A stretch of 64,000 nucleotides of DNA. Source: Streptococcus sp. LPB0220 (lineage in GTDB: Bacteria; Bacillota; Bacilli; Lactobacillales; Streptococcaceae). The position numbers and the translations under genes are program-made. Where the stretch lies: assembly GCF_008727815.1 (NCBI RefSeq), contig NZ_CP044230.1:790001-854000 (forward strand), given 5' to 3'. Of this stretch, positions 41,036-50,585 are shown one piece after another. The notes beneath the pieces are model-generated. The model searched no databases and had not been told where the DNA came from. It was given only the letters and a program-made list of their open reading frames with translations. The stretch's first letter is position 1. Each line of letters opens with the position of its first letter.

Positions 41036-42009
41036 GAAAACCTAAAGTAACCGTTATTGGAGGAGGAACAGGAATTTCTGTTATCCTCGATAGTCTGAGA
41101 AAGAAACCAGTTGATATCACTGCCATCGTAACCGTTGCAGATGATGGCGGGAGTTCAGGTGAATTGCGGAAGAACATCCAAAAATTGACACCACCTGGAG
41201 ATCTTCGAAATGTGCTGGTTGCCATGTCAGATATGCCTCGTTTTTATGAGAAGGTCTTTCAATACCGCTTTGCAGACGATGATGGTCCTTTAGCCGGACA
41301 CCCTTTGGGAAACTTGATCATTGCAGGGATTTCAGAGATGCAAGGCTCGACCTATAATGCCATGCAGTTGTTAACCAAGTTCTTTCATACGACCGGCAAG
41401 ATCTATCCTTCCAGTGATAGTCCCTTGACCCTTCATGCCGTTTTTCAAGATGGAAAAGAAGTGGTAGGAGAAAGCCACATTGCCAACTACACCGGCATGA
41501 TTGATCATGTTTATGTGACCAATACCTTTGATCAAGAGCGCCCAAAAGCTAGTAAGAAAGTGGTGGAAGCTATTCTTGAAAGTGATATGGTCGTCTTAGG
41601 TCCTGGTTCGCTCTTTACCTCGATTCTTCCTAATTTGATGATCGATGAGATTGGGAAAGCCATCCTTGAAACCAAGGCTCAGGTGGCCTATGTTTGCAAT
41701 ATCATGACCCAAAGAGGGGAAACCGAGCATTTCACAGATAGTGACCACGTTGCCGTTCTTCATAAACATTTGGGAGAGAAGTTCATCGATACCGTCCTTG
41801 TCAATATCAATCAGGTTCCGGCAGCTTACATGAACAGCAATAAATTTGATGAATACTTGGTGCAGGTAGAGCACGATTTTAAGGGGCTGCACTCGCAAGT
41901 TCCCCAAGTGATTTCTTCCGATTTCTTGAAGTTGGTCAATGGAGGAGCCTTTCATGATGGCGAAAAAGTAGTCGAAGAGCTAATGCAGATCGTGCAGGTG
42001 AGAAAATGA
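41032..42009 (+). CDS. yvcK: Gluconeogenesis factor YvcK, UDP-sugar-binding regulator
   Basis: A 325-residue protein of the YvcK/CofD-like family with the N-terminal [10 protein letters not shown] motif and the DDGGSSG segment. YvcK binds UDP-GlcNAc and is needed for normal cell shape and carbon flux. It overlaps both neighbours by four bases. No irregularity is visible. Confidence 0.95.
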   Translation: MRKPKVTVIGGGTGISVILDSLRKKPVDITAIVTVADDGGSSGELRKNIQKLTPPGDLRNVLVAMSDMPRFYEKVFQYRFADDDGPLAGHPLGNLIIAGISEMQGSTYNAMQLLTKFFHTTGKIYPSSDSPLTLHAVFQDGKEVVGESHIANYTGMIDHVYVTNTFDQERPKASKKVVEAILESDMVVLGPGSLFTSILPNLMIDEIGKAILETKAQVAYVCNIMTQRGETEHFTDSDHVAVLHKHLGEKFIDTVLVNINQVPAAYMNSNKFDEYLVQVEHDFKGLHSQVPQVISSDFLKLVNGGAFHDGEKVVEELMQIVQVRK

Positions 42010-42923
42010 GTTTTACGGTTCGTGTCAAAGAAGAATTATTGTCTCTCAAGCGATTTGAAAAGAGTGAATTGGCTGCCATTATCAAGATGTCTGGAAGTCT
42101 TGGAATTTCAATGGGGGGCTTGACGCTCTCGGTGACGACGGAAAATGCCAAGATCGCTCGCCATATCTATGAATTGTTGCATCATTTCTATGAGGCCAAA
42201 TCGGATATTCGCCACCACCAAAAAACCAACTTGAAAAAAAATCGTGTCTACACAGTATTCTTGGATGAAAAGGTGGAAGAGATTCTTGCTGACTTGCATT
42301 TGGCAGATGCCTTTTTTGGGATTGAGACAGGCATTGATGCTAGTGTTTTAGAAGATGAAGTAGCCAGTCGTGCTTATCTTCGGGGAGCTTTTCTGTCGAG
42401 TGGTTCCATCAAGGATCCTGAAAAAGGGAAGTACCAGCTGGAAATTCATTCTGTTTATACAGACCACGCGGAAGGAATTGCCCTTCTTATGCAAGGATTT
42501 TTACTAGATGCGAAAACCATCGAGCGGAAAAAAGGAGTGGTGACCTATCTGCAACGAGCGGAAGATATTATTGATTTTCTCATTGTAGTAGAGGCCATGC
42601 AAGCCATGCAGGAATTTGAGTCCATCAAGGTTATGAGAGAGACGCGTAATGACCTCAATCGGGCCAATAATGCTGAGATGGCCAATATCCAGCGCACGGT
42701 TACTGCTAGCATGAAAACCATTAATAATATTAGTAAAATTGTGGATACGGTCGGTCTAGGAAGTTTACCAAGTGATCTGCAAGAAGTTGCCTATATCCGG
42801 ATGAACCATCCAGATTATTCCATCCAGCAGATTGCAGATAGCTTGCAACAACCTATTTCAAAAAGCGGTGTTAACCACCGCTTGCGTAAGATCAATAAGA
42901 TCGCAGACGATTTAGACAAATAA
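42006..42923 (+). CDS. whiA: WhiA family DNA-binding protein
   Basis: A 305-residue protein with an N-terminal LAGLIDADG homing-endonuclease-like fold (catalytically inactive in the family) and a C-terminal helix-turn-helix ([22 protein letters not shown]). In Bacillus WhiA affects division and chromosome segregation. It is the last gene of the rapZ operon, and its stop codon leads directly into a terminator. Confidence 0.95.
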   Translation: MSFTVRVKEELLSLKRFEKSELAAIIKMSGSLGISMGGLTLSVTTENAKIARHIYELLHHFYEAKSDIRHHQKTNLKKNRVYTVFLDEKVEEILADLHLADAFFGIETGIDASVLEDEVASRAYLRGAFLSSGSIKDPEKGKYQLEIHSVYTDHAEGIALLMQGFLLDAKTIERKKGVVTYLQRAEDIIDFLIVVEAMQAMQEFESIKVMRETRNDLNRANNAEMANIQRTVTASMKTINNISKIVDTVGLGSLPSDLQEVAYIRMNHPDYSIQQIADSLQQPISKSGVNHRLRKINKIADDLDK

Positions 42924-42941
42924 AAAAGGCCAAAGGCCTTT
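42922..42941. terminator. Terminator hairpin after whiA (left copy)
   Basis: A6-GGCC-AAA-GGCC-TTT starting in the whiA stop codon. The same sequence recurs at 43189-43211, flanking the structured repeat. Confidence 0.8.
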
Positions 42942-42965
42942 CATAATGAGGATAAAGTCTTTTTA

Positions 42966-43102
42966 AAAACTTTCCTTAGGTGAGTACGGACGTCAGCGAA
43001 CTTCATAGAAGTTCCATGACTTAGTTTTGAGCCTAATGTCTCAAAACTCCCGAGTGCCTGAAACGTAATGTTTCAGGCACTTTTCTCACAGCGGAAAGTT
43101 TT
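42966..43102. repeat. Structured intergenic repeat, copy 1
   Basis: A 137-base element closed by a perfect 10-bp stem (42966-42975 with 43093-43102). Inside are three hairpins: GTCA-gc-GAACTTC with its complement (42992-43020), GTTTTGAG/CTCAAAAC (43024-43047), and an 11-bp stem GTGCCTGAAAC (43054-43080). Copy 2 (59924-60061) keeps all helices with compensatory changes. AT-rich similarity to copy 2 continues to about 43167. It lies between convergent genes. This element accounts for most of the 289-base gap 42924-43212. Confidence 0.9.
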
Positions 43103-43188
43103 GTATTTTCTTGATTCATACTAAAAATAGGAACTCATTTTTACTTCTTTGCAGAATCGATTAACTTAAAATAGTTTGACTTCAATTT

Positions 43189-43211
43189 AAAAAAGGCCAA
43201 AGGCCTTTTTT
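43189..43211. terminator. Terminator of the reductase gene (right copy)
   Basis: A6-GGCC-AAA-GGCC-T6, identical over 20 bases to the hairpin at 42922-42941. It serves the minus-strand gene ending at 43213. Confidence 0.85.
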
Positions 43212-43212
43212 A

Positions 43213-44181
43213 TTATAAACTAGTTGAGTGCGTTGGTTGGACTTTCTTATCTGGATAGATGTAGTTGATGGCATTGTTTACGGCTGTTGGAGCTTCCCCC
43301 AGACCTGTAGCGATGAGATCGATCTTTCCTTCATAGAAGCAGCAGTCTCCACAAGCATAAATTCCAGGAAGGCTAGTTTCTTGTTTTTGGTTGACCTTGA
43401 TTTTATGGCGTTGCAATTCTACACCCCATTCTTTCAGGTTTCCAATAGAAGATTTAAAGCCATAATTGACGAATAAGTGATCAATCGGAATGAGTTCGGT
43501 TTCATCGGTTTTAACTTTTGTGATTTTAAGATGAGTGGCATGACCATTTTCGCCAATCAAACGACTAGGAATAAATGGTGTTTTGATGCTAACAGAAGAT
43601 TGTTTGAGTTCTTCTACACTATGTTCTAAAGCACGGAAGTTATCCCGACGATGAATGATCGTAGTTGGAGCAATCTTGTCAAAAGCAAGAGCCCAGTCTA
43701 CAGCAGAGTCTCCACCACCAAGGACGGTCACCTGCTGTCCTTCATATTGTTGGATGTTCGAAACATGATAGTGGACGTTATCAAAGTCTTCAGCTCCCTC
43801 AATGTCAAGGGCGCGTGGCTTAAAGGCACCACCGCCCATGGCAATAATGACTGCTTTAGACTGATGCACTTGGCGAGAAGTAGTGATGGTGAAGAGATCG
43901 CCTTCTTTTCGGATATCCTCTACAGTTTCATTGAGAAAGATCGGTGTATCAAACCGTTTAACTTGCTCGATCAAGCGGTTGCTCAATTCTTCACCAGTCA
44001 AATTGGTAAAGCCAGGTACATCGAGGATACTCTTTTCTGGATAGAGAATAGCTGGTTGCCCTCCCAGTTGAGGTAAGGAATCAATCAGTTTGACTTTTAC
44101 TTGGCGCATATTGCCATAAAAAGCAGCAAACAGACCAACTGGTCCGCCCCCAACAATTGTAATATCATAAATTTCTGACAT
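43213..44181 (-). CDS. Ferredoxin/flavodoxin-NADP+ reductase (thioredoxin reductase-like type)
   Basis: A 322-residue flavoprotein with FAD motif GGGPVG (11-16), NADPH motif GGGDSA, and the C-terminal YACGDCC segment. It lacks the CxxC redox pair that thioredoxin reductase carries between them (SAVDWA is present instead), which places it in the FNR type 2 (YumC-like) group. It probably moves electrons between NADPH and ferredoxin or flavodoxin. It is a single gene on the minus strand, convergent with whiA. Confidence 0.9.
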   Translation of the reverse strand: MSEIYDITIVGGGPVGLFAAFYGNMRQVKVKLIDSLPQLGGQPAILYPEKSILDVPGFTNLTGEELSNRLIEQVKRFDTPIFLNETVEDIRKEGDLFTITTSRQVHQSKAVIIAMGGGAFKPRALDIEGAEDFDNVHYHVSNIQQYEGQQVTVLGGGDSAVDWALAFDKIAPTTIIHRRDNFRALEHSVEELKQSSVSIKTPFIPSRLIGENGHATHLKITKVKTDETELIPIDHLFVNYGFKSSIGNLKEWGVELQRHKIKVNQKQETSLPGIYACGDCCFYEGKIDLIATGLGEAPTAVNNAINYIYPDKKVQPTHSTSL

Positions 44182-44296
44182 AGTATCTCCTTCAGGGTTT
44201 TCTTTGTTTCCATTGTATCATAAAATGGGAAGAATGAAAAAGTTGGAAAAAGAAATGATATGAAGGCTAGGAGGGCTAGAAAAGTTTCAAAAGATC

Positions 44297-44325
44297 TTGA
44301 CAGCGTCCTTAAAGTGTGATAAAAT
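44297..44325 (+). promoter_or_regulatory. Promoter of rpsU
   Basis: TTGACA (44297-44302), a 17-base spacer and TAAAAT (44320-44325) preceded by TGA. This is a strong SigA promoter. Confidence 0.85.
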
Positions 44326-44359
44326 TATTAAGATTTTAGGCTTGAAGGGAGTGAAAAAT

Positions 44360-44536
44360 ATGTCAAAAACAGTAGTACGTAAGAATGAATCTCTTGACGA
44401 TGCTCTTCGTCGTTTCAAACGTGCGGTTACTAAAGCTGGTACTCTTCAAGAAACACGCAAACGTGAATTCTATGAAAAACCTTCTGTAAAACGTAAACGT
44501 AAATCAGAAGCAGCTCGTAAACGTAAAAAATTCTAA
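44360..44536 (+). CDS. rpsU: 30S ribosomal protein bS21
   Basis: A 58-residue very basic protein ([21 protein letters not shown], ending RKRKKF). S21 binds near the anti-Shine-Dalgarno region of 16S rRNA. The ATG at 44360 follows GGGAGTG. In many bacteria rpsU leads a dnaG-rpoD operon. Here mscL on the opposite strand separates it from dnaG. Confidence 0.97.
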
Positions 44537-44547
44537 TTGAATACAAG

Positions 44548-44569
44548 AACAGACCTCGGTCTGTTTTTT
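44548..44569 (+). terminator. Terminator of rpsU
   Basis: AACAGACC (44548-44555) pairs with GGTCTGTT (44558-44565), then T6. Confidence 0.9.
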
Positions 44570-44598
44570 GTTTTTTTCATCCGTTAAAGACAAAAAAA

Positions 44599-44628
44599 CC
44601 GATCTTCTAGCTAGAAGATCGGATCTTT
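44599..44628. terminator. Bidirectional terminator between rpsU and mscL
   Basis: A 12-bp perfect palindrome (44599-44610 with 44611-44622) with A-rich and T-rich flanks, serving the minus-strand mscL. Confidence 0.8.
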
Positions 44629-44636
44629 TTATCTGA

Positions 44637-45017
44637 TTATTTGTTTGCAAGCAAGTCGCGGATTTCAGTAAGCAACTCTTCTTGAGTAGGAGCAGGAGCT
44701 TCTTCTTCGACAGCTTCTTCTTTTTTACCAAGGTTTTGAGCTTTTTCAGCAGCTTTCACTACGAAGAAAAGAACAGTACCAACAACAAGGAAGTTGATCA
44801 CAGCGCTCAAGAAGCTACCGTATGCAACACCGTTCCATGACAAATTAGCAATCTTATCAACACCAGCAGCTTTCATAGCTGGTTTCAAAATAAGTGGAGT
44901 GATGATATCGTTAACAAGTGATGTTACGATAGCTCCAAATGCAGCTCCGATAACGACTGCTACAGCAAGGTCAACAATATTCCCACGAAGGAGAAAAGCT
45001 TTCAAATCTTTTAACAT
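44637..45017 (-). CDS. mscL: Large-conductance mechanosensitive channel
   Basis: A 126-residue membrane protein with the conserved N-terminal FLLRGNIVDLAVAVVIGAAFG (TM1, pore-lining) and a second transmembrane helix (~70-90), then an acidic C-terminal helix (EEAVEEEAPAP). It opens under membrane tension to release solutes on hypo-osmotic shock. It is monocistronic on the minus strand. AAAGGAC lies 12 bases upstream of the start codon. Confidence 0.96.
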   Translation of the reverse strand: MLKDLKAFLLRGNIVDLAVAVVIGAAFGAIVTSLVNDIITPLILKPAMKAAGVDKIANLSWNGVAYGSFLSAVINFLVVGTVLFFVVKAAEKAQNLGKKEEAVEEEAPAPTQEELLTEIRDLLANK

Positions 45018-45164
45018 ATCCTAAATATGTCCTTTCATAATAATTTTTTACTATGATAGTATAACGGAAAAATATTCGACTGACAAGGAATATGCCTCAT
45101 TTTTTAAAATTAGTGATAAAGGTTGAAAATCTTTTCTTTTATGTGTGAAATCGGTAGGAAAAAA

Positions 45165-45193
45165 TTTACTTTTACTAACTTTTAGTATAAAAT
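45165..45193 (+). promoter_or_regulatory. Promoter of dnaG-rpoD
   Basis: TTTACT (45165-45170), a 17-base spacer and TAAAAT (45188-45193). A second extended -10 (TGGTAAAAT near 45210) lies too close to the ribosome site to serve the same start codon. Confidence 0.55.
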
Positions 45194-45231
45194 ATAAAGT
45201 GATAATCTATGGTAAAATGGAGGCACTGTTT

Positions 45232-47010
45232 ATGGTTGATAAAGAGCTAATTGCAGAAATTAAAAACAGTGTAAACATTGTTGAAGTTATTGGAGAAGTT
45301 GTTTCTTTGACCAAGGCTGGCCGTAATTTTTTAGGGCTCTGTCCTTTTCATGGTGAAAAGACTCCTTCTTTTAATGTCGTTGAAGACAAGCAGTTTTACC
45401 ATTGTTTCGGATGTGGTCGCTCGGGAGATGTCTTTAAGTTTATTGAGGAATACCGTGGAGTCGCTTTTATGGATGCGGTCCAGATCGTAGCAGAAAAAGC
45501 GGGTATTGCGCTTCAGTACCAAGCAAGGCCGGCTCAACCAACGTCTATCAATCCCAACCAAGAACTTTATGAGATTCATCAGGAAGCCAGTAAGTTCTAC
45601 CAGGCGATTCTGATGACGACAAAGATGGGAGAAGAAGCGCGAAATTATCTGCATGAACGTGGATTGACGGATGAGGTCATCCGACATTTTCAATTGGGCT
45701 TAGCCCCAGCAGAAGGGAATTATCTCTATCGAAATCTCTCTGAGAAGTTCTCTGAGAAAGTGATTACCGATTCGGGGTTATTCACAATCTCAGATGCTGG
45801 AACAGTTTTTGATGCCTTTCAGGATCGGATTATGTTTCCTTTGACGGATGATAGTGGACGTGTCATTGCTTTTTCTGGTAGACTGTGGAAACTAACGGAT
45901 GATGGCAGTCATCAAGCCAAGTACAAGAATAGTCGAAGTACCCGTCTATTTAATAAGAGTTATGAACTTTATCATTTGGATCAAGCTAAGACGAGCGCCA
46001 AAAAGCAACATGAAATGTATATCATGGAAGGCTTTATGGATGTCATTGCGGCTTATCGAGCTGGGATTGAAAATGCAGTCGCCTCTATGGGGACAGCCTT
46101 GACACCAGAGCACGTCCAGCACCTGTCTCATTTTACCAAAAAGGTCATTTTGACCTATGATGGGGATAAGGCGGGACTTAAAGCAACCGCTAAGGCCTTG
46201 GATGTCTTGCAGGATCTGGAGTTGGAGATCGTCCGTATCCCTGATCAGATGGATCCCGATGAGTACCTCAAAAAGACCTCCCCAGAAGATCTAGCTTCCC
46301 TCTTGAAGAATTCGCGGATCAGTAAGGTTGAATTCTTGATGCACTACTGGAAACCCCAGTATATTGAGAACTTGCAGGCACAGATTGAGTTTGTCGAGAA
46401 GCTGGCACCGATGATCGCCCAGACGCGCTCCATCACAGCGCAGAACACTTATATTTATAAGTTGGCCGATTTATTGCCGGACTTTGATTACTTGCAGATT
46501 GAGCAAATTGTCAATAATAGTCGCTTGCATCAACGGCAAGAAGAGCAAGAAGGTGGACGATCCAAAACGTCGAATTTTTCAGTGGAGCTCTTGCCGAATC
46601 GTGGGATGACGCGCTTGATCAAGGCGGAAAATCATTTGTTAAGTAGGATGAAGGATTTTCCAATGGTCCTCAATGATTACCGTTTGCGACCTGATTTTGC
46701 CTTCGACACACCGGAGTTACAGATCTTGTATAAATTGCTCTGTCAAAATGGAGAAGTCACATCTCAGGATTTGTCCGAGCAACCTGAAGGGGTCCAGCAC
46801 GCCTGGTACCGCATGTTAGAAGAAGATTTACCAGATGAGATAGCAGATGGTGAATTAGAAGAAGTGGAAGAAACGCGAAATCGTGAGCTTCTTCGCAAAG
46901 AAAGTCAACAAATTGGAAATAAAGTGAAGGAAGCTTCCTCGACAGGGGATGCGGAAAAAGCTTTATTGGAACTCGAGCGTTTGATCGCTCAAAAAAGAAG
47001 AATGGAGTAG
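45232..47010 (+). CDS. dnaG: DNA primase
   Basis: DnaG (592 aa from this start) synthesises RNA primers for replication. The CHC2 zinc finger is Cys37, His40, Cys58, Cys61. The Toprim domain shows [13 protein letters not shown] and [13 protein letters not shown]-terminal helicase-binding region follows. The ATG at 45232 ([11 protein letters not shown]) after GGAGG is chosen over longer upstream in-frame starts. rpoD follows two bases after the stop. Confidence 0.96.
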   Translation: MVDKELIAEIKNSVNIVEVIGEVVSLTKAGRNFLGLCPFHGEKTPSFNVVEDKQFYHCFGCGRSGDVFKFIEEYRGVAFMDAVQIVAEKAGIALQYQARPAQPTSINPNQELYEIHQEASKFYQAILMTTKMGEEARNYLHERGLTDEVIRHFQLGLAPAEGNYLYRNLSEKFSEKVITDSGLFTISDAGTVFDAFQDRIMFPLTDDSGRVIAFSGRLWKLTDDGSHQAKYKNSRSTRLFNKSYELYHLDQAKTSAKKQHEMYIMEGFMDVIAAYRAGIENAVASMGTALTPEHVQHLSHFTKKVILTYDGDKAGLKATAKALDVLQDLELEIVRIPDQMDPDEYLKKTSPEDLASLLKNSRISKVEFLMHYWKPQYIENLQAQIEFVEKLAPMIAQTRSITAQNTYIYKLADLLPDFDYLQIEQIVNNSRLHQRQEEQEGGRSKTSNFSVELLPNRGMTRLIKAENHLLSRMKDFPMVLNDYRLRPDFAFDTPELQILYKLLCQNGEVTSQDLSEQPEGVQHAWYRMLEEDLPDEIADGELEEVEETRNRELLRKESQQIGNKVKEASSTGDAEKALLELERLIAQKRRME

Positions 47011-47012
47011 GA

Positions 47013-48122
47013 ATGGCTAAAGAACAAAAAGATATTACAACATTGGACGTTCAAATTGCAGAGTTTATTCGCAGCCACAAGAAGAGTGGAACTGCAACAG
47101 ATGATGAAATTAATGACAAGTTGGTTATTCCATTCACACTAGATGCAGATGGGATTGAAGATCTTTTGCAACGTATTCAAGATGCAGGAATTTCGATCAC
47201 GGATAAAGATGGTAACCCAAGTGCGCGTGTGTTGAACAATGAAGAAGAGCCAGAATTGTCAGATGAGGAATTGCTTGGAAGCAACTCTGCCAAGGTCAAC
47301 GACCCAGTACGGATGTACTTGAAAGAAATTGGGGTTGTTCCTCTTTTGACCAATGAAGAAGAACAAGAATTGGCTATCTTAGTGGAACAAGGTGATTTGG
47401 AAGCTAAGCAACGTCTTGCAGAAGCCAACCTTCGTTTGGTTGTATCCATTGCGAAACGTTACGTTGGTCGTGGAATGCAATTTTTGGATTTGATCCAAGA
47501 AGGAAATATGGGCTTGATGAAGGCCGTTGATAAGTTTGACTATACCAAAGGGTTCAAGTTCTCTACCTATGCGACTTGGTGGATTCGTCAGGCTATCACT
47601 CGTGCCATTGCAGACCAAGCACGGACCATTCGGATCCCTGTTCACATGGTGGAAACCATTAACAAGTTGGTTCGTGAACAACGCAATCTCTTGCAAGAAT
47701 TGGGACAAGATCCAACGCCTGAACAAATCGCTGAACGCATGGATATGACGCCTGATAAGGTGCGCGAAATCTTGAAGATTGCCCAAGAGCCTGTTTCTTT
47801 GGAAACGCCAATCGGGGAAGAAGACGATAGCCATTTGGGAGATTTCATCGAAGATGAAGTGATTGAAAATCCAGTAGACTACACCACTCGTGTGGTTCTA
47901 CGTGAACAATTAGATGAAGTCCTCGATACCCTGACAGACCGGGAAGAAAACGTACTTCGTTTACGTTTCGGTTTGGATGATGGAAAAATGCGGACCTTGG
48001 AAGATGTGGGTAAAGTCTTCAACGTGACCCGTGAACGGATCCGTCAGATCGAAGCCAAAGCCCTCCGCAAACTCCGCCACCCAAGCAGAAGCAAACCATT
48101 GCGTGACTTTATAGAGGATTAA
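47013..48122 (+). CDS. rpoD: Primary sigma factor SigA/RpoD
   Basis: A 369-residue sigma-70 with a short region 1.1, region 1.2 ([11 protein letters not shown]), region 2 with the -10 recognition segment [20 protein letters not shown], region 3, and region 4.2 helix-turn-helix [18 protein letters not shown] for the -35. It directs housekeeping transcription. Cotranscribed with dnaG. Its stop codon abuts the first unit of a 49-bp terminator-like repeat array. Confidence 0.98.
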   Translation: MAKEQKDITTLDVQIAEFIRSHKKSGTATDDEINDKLVIPFTLDADGIEDLLQRIQDAGISITDKDGNPSARVLNNEEEPELSDEELLGSNSAKVNDPVRMYLKEIGVVPLLTNEEEQELAILVEQGDLEAKQRLAEANLRLVVSIAKRYVGRGMQFLDLIQEGNMGLMKAVDKFDYTKGFKFSTYATWWIRQAITRAIADQARTIRIPVHMVETINKLVREQRNLLQELGQDPTPEQIAERMDMTPDKVREILKIAQEPVSLETPIGEEDDSHLGDFIEDEVIENPVDYTTRVVLREQLDEVLDTLTDREENVLRLRFGLDDGKMRTLEDVGKVFNVTRERIRQIEAKALRKLRHPSRSKPLRDFIED

Positions 48123-48441
48123 AAAGGTCCGGGGGACCTTTTTAACGGTCGCCTAGAAATGTAAAAGCGACCCAGGTCCGGGGGATCTTTTTAACGGTCG
48201 CCTAGAAATGTAAAAGCGACCCAGGTCCGGGGGATCTTTTTAACGGTCGCCTAGAAATGTAAAAGCGACCCAGGTCCGGGGGATCTTTTTAACGGTCGCC
48301 TAGAAATGTAAAAGCGACCCAGGTCCGGGGGACATTTTTAACGGTCGCCTAGAAATGAAGAAGCGACCTAGGTCCAGTGGACATTTTTAACGGTCGCCAA
48401 GAAATGAAAAAGCGACCTAGGTCCGGAGGACCTTTTTAACC
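48121..48441 (+). repeat. Tandem array of 49-bp terminator-like units after rpoD
   Basis: Units begin at 48126, 48175, 48224, 48273, 48322 and 48371, with a seventh partial copy from 48420. Each contains GGTCC-loop-GGAYC followed by T5 (a terminator-like hairpin) and GGTCGC...GCGACC (a second hairpin with a 14-base loop). Units 2-4 are identical; the edge units differ. Hairpin pairing is kept by G-U wobble in units 2-4 and shortened in 5-6. The first and last hairpins are perfect. No gene is seen in 48123-48492. Confidence 0.95.
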
Positions 48442-48492
48442 CGAGCCAAGCAATTCTATCGAGAGTAACATAACAAAAAAAGGAAGTGTCAT

Positions 48493-48822
48493 ATGGCATA
48501 TACAACTGAGCAAATTGAAGAAATTAAAAATAAAATCTTAAATGCTTTGGAAGAGGTAATCGATCCTGAGCTTGGGATTGACATTGTTAATTTAGGTCTT
48601 GTTTACGAGATCCATTTTGATGGTGAAACTGGAGCGACCATTATTGATATGACGCTAACGACCATGGGATGTCCATTAGCGGATCTTCTGACAGATCAGA
48701 TTCATGATGTTTTAGCAGAAGTAGAAGAAGTGACATCTGTGGATGTGAAGTTGGTCTGGTATCCTGCTTGGACGGTTGAAAAAATGAGCCGCTATGCACG
48801 GATTGCACTTGGAATTAGTTAA
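48493..48822 (+). CDS. DUF59/MIP18-type iron-sulfur assembly factor
   Basis: A 109-residue protein of the metal-sulfur cluster assembly family (SufT/PaaD-like). The motif DPELGIDIVNLGLVY and the conserved cysteine in TLTTMGCPLADLL are present. Family members help mature Fe-S proteins. AGGAAGTG precedes the ATG. A perfect 20-bp terminator follows, so it appears to be a single-gene unit insulated from rpoD by the repeat array. Confidence 0.9.
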   Translation: MAYTTEQIEEIKNKILNALEEVIDPELGIDIVNLGLVYEIHFDGETGATIIDMTLTTMGCPLADLLTDQIHDVLAEVEEVTSVDVKLVWYPAWTVEKMSRYARIALGIS

Positions 48823-48837
48823 ACATTCTATTCATCA

Positions 48838-48881
48838 AAACAAATCAGAGGTTAGGGGCTTCCCTAACCTCTGATTTGTTT
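48838..48881. terminator. Terminator after the DUF59 gene
   Basis: A perfect 20-bp stem (48838-48857 with 48862-48881) with a GCTT loop and flanking A3/T3. Confidence 0.9.
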
Positions 48882-48920
48882 ACACCTGTATTTTTGAACA
48901 ACCATTTTCAAATTCTTAGC

Positions 48921-48965
48921 AAATTTTCAGATAAAGTTGCAATCATCAAGAGGACAAGGTATAAT
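48921..48965 (+). promoter_or_regulatory. Promoter of the ABC exporter with a weak CodY-like box
   Basis: TTGCAA (48937-48942), 17 bases and TATAAT (48960-48965). Upstream, AATTTTCAGATAAAG (48921-48935) matches the CodY consensus with three mismatches. The promoter is convincing; the CodY site is tentative. Confidence 0.65.
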
Positions 48966-48994
48966 AGCATAAATAGAAAATAAAGGAGATTTAC

Positions 48995-49702
48995 ATGAAT
49001 CAGTATCCTTTGGTCTACTTGGACCATGTGACAAAGAATTATGGGCATGAAGTTGCTCTCATGGATGTTAGTTTGAACATCCAACCTGGCCGTATTATTG
49101 GCCTTTTGGGGCCTAATGGTAGCGGGAAAACAACCATCATTAAATTGATTAATGGTTTGTTGCAACCAAGCCTTGGAAATATCTATATTCATGGTCAATT
49201 ACCATCCCCAGCTTCTAAAAAAGTTGTTTCCTATTTGCCGGATACGACTTATCTGAGTGAAAATATAAAAATTAGTGATGCTATTAGCTATTTCCAAGAT
49301 TTTTATTCAGATTTTAATGTCCAACGAGCTTACCAATTGCTCAACGATTTGCATTTGCATCCAAATCAAAAATTGAACAGCCTTTCAAAAGGGAACAAGG
49401 AAAAAGTACAATTGATTTTGGTGATGAGTCGTGAAGCTGACTTGTATGTCCTTGATGAACCAATCGGTGGGGTCGACCCAGCAGCGCGTGATTATATTTT
49501 GCGGACCATTATTCAAAACCGACGTCCAAACTCTTCTGTCTTGATTTCTACTCACTTGATTGCGGATATTGAGCAAGTTTTGGATGAAGCGATTTTCATC
49601 AACCAAGGAAGAATCCTCTTGCATGAAAATACGACTGTTTTGCGCAATCAACACGGAAAATCAATCGATGAGATCTTCCGTGATCAATTCCGTGTTTATT
49701 AG
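48995..49702 (+). CDS. ABC-2 type transporter ATP-binding protein
   Basis: A 235-residue single ABC ATPase with Walker A GPNGSGKT, the variant signature LSKGN, Walker B LYVLDEP and the H-loop STHL. It resembles YtrB-type exporters usually controlled by GntR regulators, though no regulator gene lies beside it. It partners the membrane protein encoded 10 bases downstream. Substrate unknown. Confidence 0.88.
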   Translation: MNQYPLVYLDHVTKNYGHEVALMDVSLNIQPGRIIGLLGPNGSGKTTIIKLINGLLQPSLGNIYIHGQLPSPASKKVVSYLPDTTYLSENIKISDAISYFQDFYSDFNVQRAYQLLNDLHLHPNQKLNSLSKGNKEKVQLILVMSREADLYVLDEPIGGVDPAARDYILRTIIQNRRPNSSVLISTHLIADIEQVLDEAIFINQGRILLHENTTVLRNQHGKSIDEIFRDQFRVY

Positions 49703-49711
49703 GAGGACCCC

Positions 49712-50506
49712 ATGTTTGGTAAATTATTAAAATATGAATTTAAATCGACAGCTAAGTGGTATTTATTGATCACCCTGATCGCACTAGGTTTGTCAGTGAT
49801 TACAGGTGTTATTGGTGGAAGTGCTACAAACGGTTTTGTGGATATGGAAACCAATAGTATGCAAATCATAACTGGGACTCTTGGGATTCTCATTTTTGGA
49901 GGAGTCATTGGTCTTTATCTTAGTAACTACTATATTATTATTCGTCGTTTCTATTCCAACTTATACGGACGTGAAGGTTACTTGACCTGGACCCTTCCAG
50001 CTAGCCCTCATGCGATCATTTTGTCTAAATTTGTGGGAGCTTTAGTAGCGAGTCTTTACTGCCTATTCCTTCTATTTTTTAGTGGTTTTATCACAATTAT
50101 TGTGATGGGCGCTGTCATTGGTCAAGACCTCTCTCCTGTATTTAGTATTATCGCTGAGGCTTTTAGTCATTCTATTGCTTATTGGATTATCATCTGGTGG
50201 ATTTTTACCACAGCTTCAGGAATCTTACTATTTTATGTATCAATCGCACTTGGCCAACTGTTCCAAAATCGTCGTGGATTGAAAGCGATTCTGTTCTTCT
50301 TTCTTTTGTGCCTTGTCTTAAGTATCATTGGTACAGCGGTCAATCCATTTAAGGATTCATATGCTGTCGGGTATGCATTGGTTTATGGAAAGTTTGATGA
50401 ATTTGGAGCAAACTTCATTCCAGGTCTTATCTATGAAGTCATTAAGATTGTTTCTATGTACTTCACCATCCACTATATCAGCAAGTACAAGTTGAATCTT
50501 CAATAA
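49712..50506 (+). CDS. ABC-2 type transporter membrane protein
   Basis: A 264-residue protein with six hydrophobic segments (about 17-37, 53-73, 109-131, 137-155, 167-195, 203-222, boundaries approximate), the expected partner of the preceding ATPase. The conserved extracytoplasmic stretch YGREGYLTWTLPASPHAIILSK is typical of these exporters. AGGAGG precedes the ATG. Substrate unknown. Confidence 0.85.
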   Translation: MFGKLLKYEFKSTAKWYLLITLIALGLSVITGVIGGSATNGFVDMETNSMQIITGTLGILIFGGVIGLYLSNYYIIIRRFYSNLYGREGYLTWTLPASPHAIILSKFVGALVASLYCLFLLFFSGFITIIVMGAVIGQDLSPVFSIIAEAFSHSIAYWIIIWWIFTTASGILLFYVSIALGQLFQNRRGLKAILFFFLLCLVLSIIGTAVNPFKDSYAVGYALVYGKFDEFGANFIPGLIYEVIKIVSMYFTIHYISKYKLNLQ

Positions 50507-50514
50507 GTACAGTA

Positions 50515-50562
50515 AATTGAGCAAGGAGCTTCCCGGTGGAAGCCTTCTTGTTCAATTTTTTT
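50515..50562 (+). terminator. Terminator after the ABC exporter
   Basis: AATTGAGCAAG (50515-50525) pairs with CTTGTTCAATT (50547-50557), with an inner GCTTCC/GGAAGC stem and a T tract. Confidence 0.88.
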
Positions 50563-50585
50563 CTTTTGCATTTTTGGCTACATTT

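Noticed and set aside
43213..44181. Thioredoxin reductase (trxB)
   Set aside because: The general fold fits, but the CxxC redox pair is absent, so the FNR type 2 assignment is better.
48121..48441. Regular 49-bp repeats as a CRISPR array
   Set aside because: Units are directly contiguous with no unique spacers, and no cas genes are present. Each unit is a pair of hairpins, one terminator-like.
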